The notes: a model not told the origin generated them from the letters alone. 44,371 bases of DNA from Salinivirgaceae bacterium (GCA_002869335.1 PKTE01000106.1:1-44371), one strand, 5' to 3'; positions 26,931 to 36,374 are shown, counted from the stretch's first letter. Translations and numbers: made by a program.

Positions 26931-28439
26931 ATGTTAACTGATATACGTAGTACTTTCAAACATTCCTTTATTTATAGCCTGGGGAATCTGGCTACTAAAA
27001 TAGTTGGGTTAATTCTGATCCCTATTTATACAAATGAAACGTATTTAACTACAACCGATTATGGTGTGTTTGGGATCATGGAAGTATTGTCACAAATACT
27101 AGTAGCTGTAATGGGTTTTTCAATCTATTCTGGTTTTAACAGGTGGTATTGGGATAAAAATCATGCTCACCTACAGAAACCACTCTATTTTACAAGTACA
27201 ATAGCTGTATTAGTAGTTTCAATGGTATTGTTTATTGCAGGATTATTATCAGCTGGACAAATATCTCAAATATTATTTCAAACACCTGATTACAAGTTGC
27301 TTATATCAATAGTTTTTCTTGCATCATTTATTCAAGCTAATTTCATTTTGCCTTTAAGCTTAATGAAGTTGCAATCTAAATCGAAATTATTTTCATTAAT
27401 TAATATAATTAAGCTAACAATTACATTATTATCAACTATCTACTTTGTAGTTATATTGAAGAAAGGAATTGTTGGAATCTATTTAGGACAAATAATTGGC
27501 GGGTCAATAACCTTTGTTTTAACTCTTAAATATATTTTTAAAAATATTCAGGTTCATTTTGTTAAAAATGTTGCCAGAGAAATGTTTAATTACAGCTTTC
27601 CGCTAATGTTTACTTCAATTATGGCTAGTTTACTATCTGCGTTTGATAGATTTTCGTTGAATTACTTGTCAACACTAGAAAATGTAGGAATCTACTCTTT
27701 AGGATTTAAATTAGCCAACACAATTAAGGTTTTTATTACTTCTTCAGTTGTAATGGCCCTTAACCCAATTCGTTTAAAGAAAATCAATGATCCAAATAAC
27801 GGTAGGTTTTATTCTAAAATACTTACCTATTTTTCATTTGGATTAATGATCGTTGTACTTGCATTCTCCCTTTTTAGTTATGAAATTATTGAAGTATTCT
27901 CTTCCAGTGACAAATATTTGCCCGCCTCGAGTATCGTTCCGTTTATTGCTTTAGGTTTGTTTTTTGGAATGATGAAAGACAATGTAAACATTGGATTAAT
28001 AATAAAGAAAAAGACTAAGATTATTGGTTCAATTACTTTATTTACCGTAGTGATTAATCTGATTCTAAATATTTTAATGATACCTGTATGGGGAATAATT
28101 GGTGCTGCCTCTTCAACACTGTTTTCTCAGATAATCTTTTTTATAGTAATTTATTATTTTGCTCAAAAGCAATACAGGGTACCATATGAAATAAGAAAAA
28201 TTATCATCATTTTAATAACCGGTGGTGGATTATATGGTATTTCATTGTTGTTCAATATCGATAATATGCTATTGAGAGTTTTCTTTAAACTATTTTTAAT
28301 TCTTTGTTACCCATTTGTTTTACATTTATTCAAATTTTACGATCCTATTGAATTAGAAACAATTAAGAAAATATGGGTAGAATGGAGAAACCCACTTAAG
28401 TTGAGAAAAAATATTTCTAAACTTAGAAGTAAAAATTAA
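26931..28439 (+). CDS. Wzx-like polysaccharide flippase
   Basis: A 502-residue polytopic membrane protein with about 14 hydrophobic helices, opening with FKHSFIYSLGNLATKIVGLI, the usual start of MATE/MOP-superfamily polysaccharide exporters. Later landmarks include FNYSFPLMFTSIMASLLSAF, GIYSLGFKLANTIKVF and IPVWGIIGAASSTLFSQ. It probably moves a lipid-linked oligosaccharide across the inner membrane. It is the last gene of the glycan cassette. No polymerase (Wzy), ligase or initiating transferase is present in the window, so the pathway must be completed elsewhere. No terminator is visible after it. Confidence 0.92.
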   Translation: MLTDIRSTFKHSFIYSLGNLATKIVGLILIPIYTNETYLTTTDYGVFGIMEVLSQILVAVMGFSIYSGFNRWYWDKNHAHLQKPLYFTSTIAVLVVSMVLFIAGLLSAGQISQILFQTPDYKLLISIVFLASFIQANFILPLSLMKLQSKSKLFSLINIIKLTITLLSTIYFVVILKKGIVGIYLGQIIGGSITFVLTLKYIFKNIQVHFVKNVAREMFNYSFPLMFTSIMASLLSAFDRFSLNYLSTLENVGIYSLGFKLANTIKVFITSSVVMALNPIRLKKINDPNNGRFYSKILTYFSFGLMIVVLAFSLFSYEIIEVFSSSDKYLPASSIVPFIALGLFFGMMKDNVNIGLIIKKKTKIIGSITLFTVVINLILNILMIPVWGIIGAASSTLFSQIIFFIVIYYFAQKQYRVPYEIRKIIIILITGGGLYGISLLFNIDNMLLRVFFKLFLILCYPFVLHLFKFYDPIELETIKKIWVEWRNPLKLRKNISKLRSKN

Positions 28440-28599
28440 TCTTTTTTATCGTTTCAGTTTATTTCATTAGAATTGAATAAAAGCATAATAGGCTGGTCTT
28501 AAACTCGCAGAAGTTACTCATTTTCACCATTTTTTTAATGCATTGAAGTATCTTCTATATTTTTTGCGTAAATTGTCATTTGAGATAAGAAAAGTGAAA

Positions 28600-31500
28600 A
28601 TGATTTACCGATATTTTACACTGTTTTTCAGTCTGATTATTACATTTTCGTTGAATGCACAAGATTTTATTCTGAAGCAATATCGTGCTGCTGATGGTTT
28701 GCAAACAGATATGGTTAAAAGCATTAATCGTGATAACCATGGATTTATATGGATTGGAACAGACAATGGCTTGGTAAAATATGATGGTGTTTCTTTTCGT
28801 GAATATCCTGCTGCCACTGCAAGTCAATATGTGAAAGATATTATAAAAACTAAAACAGGAAGACTCCTTGTTTTACATGATTTAGGTATAACCGAAATAA
28901 AGAGTACCTTTCAAAATACACAATTCATTCCTTTGCTTAAGGGTACAACAGTAATTTCTGATACGGCACTTTGGTATCCAAAATCAGCTTTTGAAGATCG
29001 ACAAGGAAATATCTGGATTGCGGAACCCCAGTCTATTGTGAGAGTTAATCCAGATTTAAAAACCTGGAAGCGTTTCCCTTTCTCTGAAAAAGATAATTCC
29101 GTCTCATTCGTAAGATCGTTTAATTTTATTCAGCTTAATGATGAGGAATTGCTTATTAGTTCATATAGAGGCAATTACTTTATTTATCGATATGATAATG
29201 AATCAATTTCATCTTTAAAATTCAATGGGCAAAAGCATGAGATTCATGTGCTTCGTAAAATAAATAATCAGCTGTTTGCTGGAACGAACGAAGGTTTGTA
29301 TTCAATACAAATAAAAGGTAAGGATGCTTCATACTCGAATGCCTATGTGAAGGAGTTAATTACAGATATAAAAGCTATTGATAGCACATCTTTGATTATT
29401 TGTAGTGAGAATAGTTTTAATTATTACATGAAATTTAAAAAAACAGGCTTTGAAATAAGCCCGATTGAAGGCTCTAAACTTAATACTAATCAGGCATTTG
29501 TATGGGATGGGAATATATGGTTAAGCACTCAAAAAGGCATTGCTCTCCTTAAAAAACCAAACTTTAGAAATATTGAATTGGATGTTCCTACAATGTATGT
29601 GGAGGTTATAACAAGTCATCCTGAATCTGATTATGTATACATGTTGGGGAAAGAAATAGCCTGGCGAATAAATAAAAAAACTGAAAAATCTGAGCGAATT
29701 TTTGAAATGCCCGGAGGTTATTTATTAAGTGCTTCAGCAACTGCAAAAGGAATATGGTTTAGTAATGCATTTGATGTGCTGTATTATGAAAGTGGGAAAA
29801 TAAAGAAGAGGATTGATTTACAGCCATATGGAAGATTTGTTTTTAATGTAACTATTGATAAACAAGGCCTTATATGGATTATACAGGAGGCATCAAAAGG
29901 GATCAAATGCTTCAACCCAAAAACAGATGAATTGATCCATTACGATGAAACAAAGGGGTTGAATTTTGAAGTAAGCGCAGTTCAGGCAACAGAAGAAGGT
30001 GTTTATATTGCAGTTACAGGCGATCAATCATATTTGCATTTTAAACCTTATGGAAGTAAATACTTTAAAAATATTTCTCACGAAAAGCCGTCAAATTATG
30101 CTTATCTGTTGGCTGAGGATATTGTTATTGAAGATACCATAGGCTGGATGGCAAGCAATTATGGTATTTTAACCCATACAAAGGACACACTTATTAAAGA
30201 ACAAATTCCCGGAAATGATGATAATACTGTTGTAAGGAGCATCGTAAAAGATAATCAGTATCTATTGTATGGTAACCAATTTGGATTATATAGGTACAAC
30301 TATAAAACAGGTAACTATAGTCTTTTTAATGAGCAAACAGGATTGCGTGCTAATACAATAAATGAAGAGGGGATTTTGCTGACTACCAATAAACTCTGGA
30401 TTGGAACTCCCTTTGGACTTTCAGTTATGAATTATGACAGCACAGAATATAAACAAACCTCAACTCCTATGATTTTGGAAATGCTAGTAAATGGAAAATT
30501 AGTTTCGCCATTTTCTAGTAATATTCAAATCTCTAATAATGCTTATTTAGAGGTCAAGTTTTCATCACTATCATTTCCTGCATCTGATATTCAATATAGC
30601 TATCGTATTTCTCAATTGGATAAAACCTGGACAAAACCTTCTTTTAAAAATACGATGAAAATGGCTAAACTCGAAATGGGTCATTATGTATTGGAAGTGA
30701 AAGCTCGGAAATTGGGGAATTATAGTTGGAGCGAGGTTCGTAAATTACATTTTTCGGTTAAACCAGCTCTATATCAATCCTGGGTTTTTTATTTTGTTCT
30801 TCTTATTATTATAGCAGTTTTTGTTATGCTAAGCCGCTATGTTACAAGGCGAATCATGAGAAAGCGTCAAGTTGCATTGGAAAAACTGGTTGAGGAGCGA
30901 ACAGCGGAGCTCGAGAAGCATCGCAATAAATTGGAAGAAATGGTAGCCGAGAGAACCTCTGACTTAAATAATGTAAACCATGAGTTGAAAGCAACGAATG
31001 ATGAATTGCACGAAAAAAATGTAATGATAAGTAAACAAAAAGAGACTCTTGAAAATACATTAGCTAATCTGAAAGATGCACAGGCTAAACTTATTGAATC
31101 AGAGAAAATGGCATCTTTGGGTATTCTTACGGCCGGTATTTCTCACGAAATAAATAATCCTCTCAATTTTATTATGGCAGGTTATCTCGGACTGGAAAAC
31201 TTTATTGACGATGCTGAAAATATTGATCTATCGGGGTTAGAGATGCACTTAGAAAGTATTAAAATTGGGGTCGATCTAGCAACTGATATTGTGCAGGGAC
31301 TAAATCAGTTTAGCAGATCAAATGAGGCATTTGACGAGGAGATAGATATGAGTGCAATTATTGATAATTGTCTGTTGATGATTGATAAGAATTATTTAGA
31401 TGAGGTTGAGATTGTGAAAGATTTTACTCAGAATAATTATCAGCTTTTAGGAAATATAGGAAAAATGCACCAGGTTTTCCTTAACATAATAGTAAATGCT

Positions 31501-31785
31501 GCTCAGGCATTGAACGGGGAGGGGCAAATTAAAATTAAAACCTATTTACAAGAAAAATTCCTTGTTGTTGAAGTATCGGATAATGGCATGGGAATTCCGA
31601 AAGAAAATTTAAAAAAGATAATGGAGCCATTTTTTACAACAAAAGATCCTGGAGAAGGAACCGGATTAGGATTGTCTATCACCCGGCGTATAGTAAATGA
31701 ACACAAAGGAACAGTTGATTATGAGTCAGAGCAGGGAAAAGGAACTACTGTATTTGTAAAATTACCCGTAAAACCCTTAAATTAG
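28600..31785 (+). CDS. Reg_prop/Y_Y_Y sensor histidine kinase
   Basis: 1061 residues from ATG 28600 (signal peptide MIYRYFTLFFSLIITFSLNA). An in-frame ATG at 28543 would put 19 basic residues before the signal peptide and is less likely. Periplasmic propeller blades occupy about 20-620 (INRDNHGFIWIGTDNGLVKY and others), then a Y_Y_Y domain (about 623-720) and one membrane helix (about 727-745). A coiled coil with a duplicated ERTAELEKHRNKLEE-type unit (750-830) leads to HisKA with His849 in AGISHEINNPLNFIM, then HATPase with NIIVNAAQAL, DNGMGIP and GEGTGLGLSI. It has no receiver or HTH domain, so it is a plain kinase unlike the one-piece hybrid two-component systems common in this phylum. No response regulator gene is near. 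18 nt separate it from the helicase gene. Confidence 0.92.
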   Translation: MIYRYFTLFFSLIITFSLNAQDFILKQYRAADGLQTDMVKSINRDNHGFIWIGTDNGLVKYDGVSFREYPAATASQYVKDIIKTKTGRLLVLHDLGITEIKSTFQNTQFIPLLKGTTVISDTALWYPKSAFEDRQGNIWIAEPQSIVRVNPDLKTWKRFPFSEKDNSVSFVRSFNFIQLNDEELLISSYRGNYFIYRYDNESISSLKFNGQKHEIHVLRKINNQLFAGTNEGLYSIQIKGKDASYSNAYVKELITDIKAIDSTSLIICSENSFNYYMKFKKTGFEISPIEGSKLNTNQAFVWDGNIWLSTQKGIALLKKPNFRNIELDVPTMYVEVITSHPESDYVYMLGKEIAWRINKKTEKSERIFEMPGGYLLSASATAKGIWFSNAFDVLYYESGKIKKRIDLQPYGRFVFNVTIDKQGLIWIIQEASKGIKCFNPKTDELIHYDETKGLNFEVSAVQATEEGVYIAVTGDQSYLHFKPYGSKYFKNISHEKPSNYAYLLAEDIVIEDTIGWMASNYGILTHTKDTLIKEQIPGNDDNTVVRSIVKDNQYLLYGNQFGLYRYNYKTGNYSLFNEQTGLRANTINEEGILLTTNKLWIGTPFGLSVMNYDSTEYKQTSTPMILEMLVNGKLVSPFSSNIQISNNAYLEVKFSSLSFPASDIQYSYRISQLDKTWTKPSFKNTMKMAKLEMGHYVLEVKARKLGNYSWSEVRKLHFSVKPALYQSWVFYFVLLIIIAVFVMLSRYVTRRIMRKRQVALEKLVEERTAELEKHRNKLEEMVAERTSDLNNVNHELKATNDELHEKNVMISKQKETLENTLANLKDAQAKLIESEKMASLGILTAGISHEINNPLNFIMAGYLGLENFIDDAENIDLSGLEMHLESIKIGVDLATDIVQGLNQFSRSNEAFDEEIDMSAIIDNCLLMIDKNYLDEVEIVKDFTQNNYQLLGNIGKMHQVFLNIIVNAAQALNGEGQIKIKTYLQEKFLVVEVSDNGMGIPKENLKKIMEPFFTTKDPGEGTGLGLSITRRIVNEHKGTVDYESEQGKGTTVFVKLPVKPLN

Positions 31786-31803
31786 TTAAGCAAGAGTTTA
31801 ATC

Positions 31804-33525
31804 ATGGTCAATTTTAATCCCAAAGATTTTTATAGTTATTTCAAAGAATGCTATAAGCTCGATTTTAAAGAGTTTAGTGTCGATAATGTATTGTCTTCTA
31901 AATACAAGCATAAATGGTTTCTGGATGGTAAAGAGGAGTTGTTCAACCAAAAACTACCATTAATTGCTTACGATAATCCTAAAGTTGAAGACCTGGTAAA
32001 AGAGGTTGAGCTTTTTAAACTTGAAAAGAAACTGTTTTACGGTTGTTTTTTTGTGTTAGGTAAAAGCGATAAGCCACTTGTAAAAGACAAGCGTATATGT
32101 GCTCCTTTAGTGTTGTTCCCAGCTACTATTGTTTTAAAAGAAGATCTTTATTATTTAGAAATTAGTTATGATGAATTTGAAATAAATAGCGATATAATTT
32201 CAAGGTTGGATGAGGTAGATGGCAATCATACCAAGGACCAGTTTATTGAAGAAATGAGTGACCATATCGTTAATTATAAAGACAACGCGGCTATATTATT
32301 TAATGACTTGTTTAATAAATACTTTACGAATCAAACTAGTGAGGAACTCATGATGTTTCCTGATGTATGGTCCGTAAGTAAAATAAGAAAGTTTTTTACA
32401 AATAAAAAGCATGAAAATGGGACATATACAATAGTTCCCGGCGCAGGAACTTTTTTGTTAGAAAAGTCTCAATCCTCTTTACGGGTTTTGAATGATTTGG
32501 AGGGTATGGCAGAGCAAGGAGAGTTCAACCGCACGATAGGTGAGCTTTGTGGTGGTGAAGTTACTCGGAATAAGTTTGATTTTAGTGTATTTAAATCACG
32601 CTTAAATGTTGAACAATATAAAGCGCTTCAAAGCACATATAAGTACACAAATTCAGTATTGGTTGGACCTCCCGGAACAGGTAAATCTTACACGATATCT
32701 TCAATAGTAGCTGATGCTGTTTTAAATGGAAATTCTGTGTTAGTGGTTTCCAAAACAAAGCAGGCTGTGGATGTAATTCGAAATATGTTGTATAATGATT
32801 ATAAATTAAAGAATTATGTAATCCATACAACGGGTTTTGGATATAGGAATAGCCTTGAATTAAAAGTTAAAAAGTATTTGAGTGGTATTTTAGCCAAGAC
32901 TTCTCCATCTGCTGAAGAGATTAAAATTAGGGATATTTATAAACAGATAGAGTTTGTTGAAAGTCAGTATAATAATTTGGTTAAGAGGGAATTGGATTTG
33001 TCTGATTTGGAGTTTGCTGACAAACTCAGCTGGATTGATCGCTTTCGCAAATTTCAATTGAAACATGGTAAAAAAGTAGGAGAGAAGCTTTGGGATAAAT
33101 TCTACCAAATCAATTATTTAGCCATGCGTTTTGAAAACCTTATCAAATCCTATATAAAAACTAAAATTGAGCATAATATTACTTCAAGTTCCAGTGCCTA
33201 TAGAAAAGATGTGGCACTCTATTATCAAGCTTTGAGTGCTAAAAACTTTACTACTTACAAAGAAATTATCAAAACGGTCAACTACGAGAATGTATTGAAA
33301 GTATTTCCTATTTGGCTTGCTCACCTTTCTGATTTAAATGCCGTTTTACCTTTACAAAAGAATTTGTTTGATTTGGTCATAATGGATGAAGCCACGCAAT
33401 GTGATATTGCCAGTGCTTTACCGGCTATTTATAGGGCTAAAAATGTGCTTATTGCTGGTGATCCCAATCAATTAAGACACTATTCTTTTGTGTCAAGAAA
33501 ACATCAGCGGCAATTGCAAAGTTAG
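31804..33525 (+). CDS. SF1 (Upf1-like) helicase, N-terminal part ending at an in-frame TAG
   Basis: 573 residues. The first 250 or so are an unassigned domain (ICAPLVLFPATIVLKEDLYY). Then comes the first RecA-like domain of an Upf1/Dna2-type SF1 helicase: Walker A VGPPGTGKS (288-295 is GPPGTGKS), motif II DEAT at 528-531, and motif III GDPNQL at 552-557. The frame then meets TAG at 33523-33525. The next codons continue in the same frame with helicase motifs IV-VI, so this is the front half of a gene of 901 sense codons plus stop. Alone it could bind ATP but lacks the second RecA domain and its arginine fingers. It follows the kinase gene after 18 nt. Confidence 0.85.
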   Translation: MVNFNPKDFYSYFKECYKLDFKEFSVDNVLSSKYKHKWFLDGKEELFNQKLPLIAYDNPKVEDLVKEVELFKLEKKLFYGCFFVLGKSDKPLVKDKRICAPLVLFPATIVLKEDLYYLEISYDEFEINSDIISRLDEVDGNHTKDQFIEEMSDHIVNYKDNAAILFNDLFNKYFTNQTSEELMMFPDVWSVSKIRKFFTNKKHENGTYTIVPGAGTFLLEKSQSSLRVLNDLEGMAEQGEFNRTIGELCGGEVTRNKFDFSVFKSRLNVEQYKALQSTYKYTNSVLVGPPGTGKSYTISSIVADAVLNGNSVLVVSKTKQAVDVIRNMLYNDYKLKNYVIHTTGFGYRNSLELKVKKYLSGILAKTSPSAEEIKIRDIYKQIEFVESQYNNLVKRELDLSDLEFADKLSWIDRFRKFQLKHGKKVGEKLWDKFYQINYLAMRFENLIKSYIKTKIEHNITSSSSAYRKDVALYYQALSAKNFTTYKEIIKTVNYENVLKVFPIWLAHLSDLNAVLPLQKNLFDLVIMDEATQCDIASALPAIYRAKNVLIAGDPNQLRHYSFVSRKHQRQLQS

Positions 33526-33531
33526 TTTAAT

Positions 33532-34509
33532 TTGCCAAATGACCCAATGCTGAATTATAGAGACCAAAGTATTTTAGATTTATATATTACTAAAGCCGCA
33601 GAAAATGAACAGATTACTTTTTTAAGAGAGCATTTTCGCTCCACTCCATCCTTAATTGAATTTAGCAACCAACAGTTTTATGATGGGCAGTTAGAAGTAA
33701 TGAAATCTACTCCAAAACATGCTAGTAATAAGCAAATTGAAATGATACAAGTAAATGGTATCAGAGACGCGAAAGGGATTAATGATATAGAGGCAAAGAC
33801 AGTTATTCAAAAATTGGACGAGGTGATGGACAATTACAGAGATCAACCAAAAGTGCCAAGCATAGGTATAATCTCACCATTTAGTAGTCAGGCTGATCAT
33901 ATCAATCGGCTTCTCAGAGAAAAGTATGACTTAAAAAAGATAAAGAGGTTTAATATTGTATGTGGCACACCATATCAATTTCAAGGCTCTGAAAGAGAGA
34001 TCATTCTTTTATCGTTTAGTGTATCAAATGATACACACCATTCTGCATTTATTCATGCATCAAAGCCTGAAGTATTGAACGTGGCTATAACAAGAGCTAA
34101 ATCTTATCAATATGTGTTTCGCTCTGTAACTGACAATCATCTTAAAAAAGATAGTTTGCTTGCACAGTACTTTACTTTTATAGATAGTTTTACAAATACG
34201 TATGAGGAAAACACAATATCTGATCAGTTTCAGGCTGAAGTGATGAAAGTACTGACTGAAAATGGATATAATGAAGTTAAGTTTGGTTATCCGGTAGCAG
34301 GGAGTTTACTAGATATATTAGTTATACATAAAAACAATAATTATTTTATTGATTTAATAGGTTATCCTGGAGAGTTTAAAGATGCTTATTCAATTGAACG
34401 ATATAAAACACTTGGACGTACCGGGATTAAGTGTTTTCCGTTGCATTATAGTTTTTGGAAACGTAAAAAGGAACAAGCAGTCCAACGATTATTGAAATTT
34501 TTAAAATGA
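33532..34509 (+). CDS. SF1 helicase, C-terminal part with restriction-endonuclease-like tail
   Basis: In-frame continuation of the helicase after the TAG at 33523. TTG at 33532 or ATG at 33547 could start it, but neither has a visible ribosome binding site. It contains the second RecA-like domain: ITFLREHFRSTPSLIEFSNQ (motif IV region), GTPYQFQGSEREIILLSFS (motif V) and LNVAITRAKSYQYVF (motif VI with Arg). The last 100 residues (FQAEVMKVLTENGY, SLLDILVIHKNNNYFIDLIG, YKTLGRTGIKCFPLHYSFW) look like a Vsr/MTES_1575-type nuclease fold often appended to such helicases. The expected catalytic E-x-D/K after the central Asp is replaced by DLI, so nuclease activity is doubtful. The lipoprotein gene begins 3 nt later. 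Confidence 0.75.
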   Translation: MPNDPMLNYRDQSILDLYITKAAENEQITFLREHFRSTPSLIEFSNQQFYDGQLEVMKSTPKHASNKQIEMIQVNGIRDAKGINDIEAKTVIQKLDEVMDNYRDQPKVPSIGIISPFSSQADHINRLLREKYDLKKIKRFNIVCGTPYQFQGSEREIILLSFSVSNDTHHSAFIHASKPEVLNVAITRAKSYQYVFRSVTDNHLKKDSLLAQYFTFIDSFTNTYEENTISDQFQAEVMKVLTENGYNEVKFGYPVAGSLLDILVIHKNNNYFIDLIGYPGEFKDAYSIERYKTLGRTGIKCFPLHYSFWKRKKEQAVQRLLKFLK

Positions 34510-34512
34510 GTT

Positions 34513-35205
34513 ATGAGATTTAGAAAACTATTTATTCTACTTATTCCAATTTTTCTAACAGGGTGTGTTTATTATGGAGAGTTTGCATATCTTCCAAACT
34601 ACAGGTACATTCATCAAAATGAGGTAAAACCTTTAAAAATAGCTATTCTGCCTTTTAAGGATAATCGGGGTCATGAGAATAAAGACCAAATGACTTTGGC
34701 AGTTATTCCCTTAGTACCATATGGACCAATAAAGTATGAAAGAGTTGAAAAAGGCACATCATTTTTTGGTCATGAAAGCTTTAAATTCAATCCTAGCGTC
34801 GATATTCCTCGCGCTCTTGTTTGTGAAATTAATGCCAATAATGTTTTTAAGAATGTATTTTATTCGAGTAAAAAAGATTCATTGGATGTAGATTATTTAA
34901 TTTATGGGGAAATCAATGATCTTACTTATAAAGGTAAGTTTTTAACCTATGGATTAGCAGGAGTTGGAGCATCATTATTAATTACAGGTATACCAGCAGG
35001 TATTATAAATAATTTTGTAAATATTAAAATCACTGTATATGATGTTCGGCAGAAAAAAACAATGTTTGATTATAAAATTGAAGGAAAGACAAAACTAGTT
35101 GTTGGGATGTATTATAAAATGATGGAAGAGTTTAGTGGATATTCAGAAATATTAAATGATGGATTTAAAGATTTCGTTTTGAAACTTAATGATGAACTAA
35201 ATTAA
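34513..35205 (+). CDS. hypothetical lipoprotein
   Basis: A 230-residue protein with signal and lipobox FLTGC (Cys18). The mature part starts with KPLKIAILPFKDNRG, similar to the first strand of CsgG/LpoB/TolB-N-like lipoproteins that handle envelope assembly. The middle has VDYLIYGEINDLTYKGKFLT, and a hydrophobic Gly-rich stretch (YGLAGVGASLLITGIPAGII, about 156-175) could touch a membrane. VNIKITVYDVRQKKTMFDY also fits that fold. Family assignment is tentative and I cannot give a function. It lies 3 nt after the helicase frame, so it is translated from the same message. Confidence 0.7.
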   Translation: MRFRKLFILLIPIFLTGCVYYGEFAYLPNYRYIHQNEVKPLKIAILPFKDNRGHENKDQMTLAVIPLVPYGPIKYERVEKGTSFFGHESFKFNPSVDIPRALVCEINANNVFKNVFYSSKKDSLDVDYLIYGEINDLTYKGKFLTYGLAGVGASLLITGIPAGIINNFVNIKITVYDVRQKKTMFDYKIEGKTKLVVGMYYKMMEEFSGYSEILNDGFKDFVLKLNDELN

Positions 35206-35238
35206 GTTAATTTTTGTTTTAAGATAAATTGAAATTCA

Positions 35239-36270
35239 TTGAAAAATATTGGAATTTTATTGTTTGTATTTGTATCTGCAAACATTTTTAGTCAGAGTTT
35301 AAATGATACTGCATCAAATTCACTATTAAATAGATATATTCAAAAATATGACCGACTAATTGGGTTAAAACTTAGCCTTAATAACGATATTGAAATTTTT
35401 GATGTTCATAGTGATCCTTTGGACTTTACAATAGTTCCCAATACTGCATTAAAATCATCATTTTCTGTTGATTATAGGTTTATTTCGTTTGCTGTTTCAT
35501 ATGCTCCAGAGTTTTTACCAGACAATAATGATGATGAAACCCGCGGAACTTCAGAAATATTTTCTTTTGGATTCACGACTTATCCAGGGAGGCTCGTTCA
35601 AAGAGCTGAAATGGAGAGAATAAATGGCTTCTTTTTGCAAAATACAGGTGATTATATACCCAATTTTGAGGCATACATTCAATTTCCTGATTTGGTATAT
35701 TCTGCCATAAGCGGGTCTACTGGTTATAATCTTAATCCCAGATTTTCATTAAAAGCTCTTACCAGTCAAACTGAGAGGCAATTGAAAAGTACAGGGACTC
35801 TAATTCCTGAGCTCAATTATCGTTATTATGTAATCGATGATCGAACAACGCTAACTGAAGCTAATAGTTCGCAAAAATCTAATAATTTTGAAGTTATCGC
35901 CCAGTTGAAGGCGTTCTACTCCTGGGTGCTTCATGAAAAGTGGTATATGTCCGGTAGTCTATCTTTTGGTGGGGGCAAGATATATTCCATTTTAAAAACA
36001 AGGTTTTACAATCAAAAATATACCTCAATTAATAGCAATTATATTTGGCGTGGCGAAGCACAAATTGCCTTCGGCTATAATTCGAAACGGGTTTTCGCAG
36101 GATTACAATCTATTTATAGAATGGAAAACTATAAACAAGGAAACAGTACATCAACAATTTCAAATGAAGGATTTACTTTTCAGGTTTTTGCAGGATATCG
36201 TTTTAATGCTCCAAAGGTGATTGATTCTTTTATAAATGATTTAGTATCCACGTTGAATCTCAATAAATAG
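35239..36270 (+). CDS. DUF4421 family outer-membrane-type protein
   Basis: A 343-residue protein with signal peptide MKNIGILLFVFVSANIFSQ. The start must be TTG at 35239, since no ATG precedes the signal peptide in frame. The body resembles DUF4421 of Bacteroidota: IVPNTALKSSFSVDYRFISF, SEIFSFGFTTYPGRL, FPDLVYSAISGSTGYNLNPR, FSLKALTSQTERQLKSTGTL, and late barrel strands. Alternating aromatic strands suggest an outer-membrane barrel. The protein ends with a short helix rather than a terminal Phe. Function unknown. 33 nt separate it from the lipoprotein, so it probably belongs to the same operon. Confidence 0.75.
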   Translation: MKNIGILLFVFVSANIFSQSLNDTASNSLLNRYIQKYDRLIGLKLSLNNDIEIFDVHSDPLDFTIVPNTALKSSFSVDYRFISFAVSYAPEFLPDNNDDETRGTSEIFSFGFTTYPGRLVQRAEMERINGFFLQNTGDYIPNFEAYIQFPDLVYSAISGSTGYNLNPRFSLKALTSQTERQLKSTGTLIPELNYRYYVIDDRTTLTEANSSQKSNNFEVIAQLKAFYSWVLHEKWYMSGSLSFGGGKIYSILKTRFYNQKYTSINSNYIWRGEAQIAFGYNSKRVFAGLQSIYRMENYKQGNSTSTISNEGFTFQVFAGYRFNAPKVIDSFINDLVSTLNLNK

Positions 36271-36374
36271 AATATGCTGCATTATTACCGGTTTTACTTT
36301 GCTGTTTAAGATTTTGAATTTTTAAAAGTCCTTTAAAAATTGTATATTTCTATTTGATTATAGTATAACATATT

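Larger units (their letters stand above)
31804..34509 (+). pseudogene. whole SF1 helicase/nuclease-like gene with an internal amber codon
   Basis: The two ORFs 31804-33525 and 33532-34509 are in the same frame, with only TAG TTT AAT between them. A single substitution (for example CAG, AAG or GAG to TAG) explains the break. No frameshift or deletion is seen, and all helicase motifs on both sides are intact. TAG ends several other genes here (nrnA, DUF721, ALDH), so it is a normal stop in this organism. Readings are a recent nonsense mutation, a sequencing error, read-through, or two separately made chains. Confidence 0.6.

Noticed and set aside
28543-28599. Longer start for the Reg_prop kinase
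   Set aside because: Would place 19 residues before a good signal peptide that begins at 28600.
33523-33525. TAG as a reassigned sense codon
   Set aside because: TAG ends several well-formed genes in the window (the 69-residue gene, the aldehyde dehydrogenase, DUF721, nrnA, the first and third FKBP genes), so it is a normal stop here.
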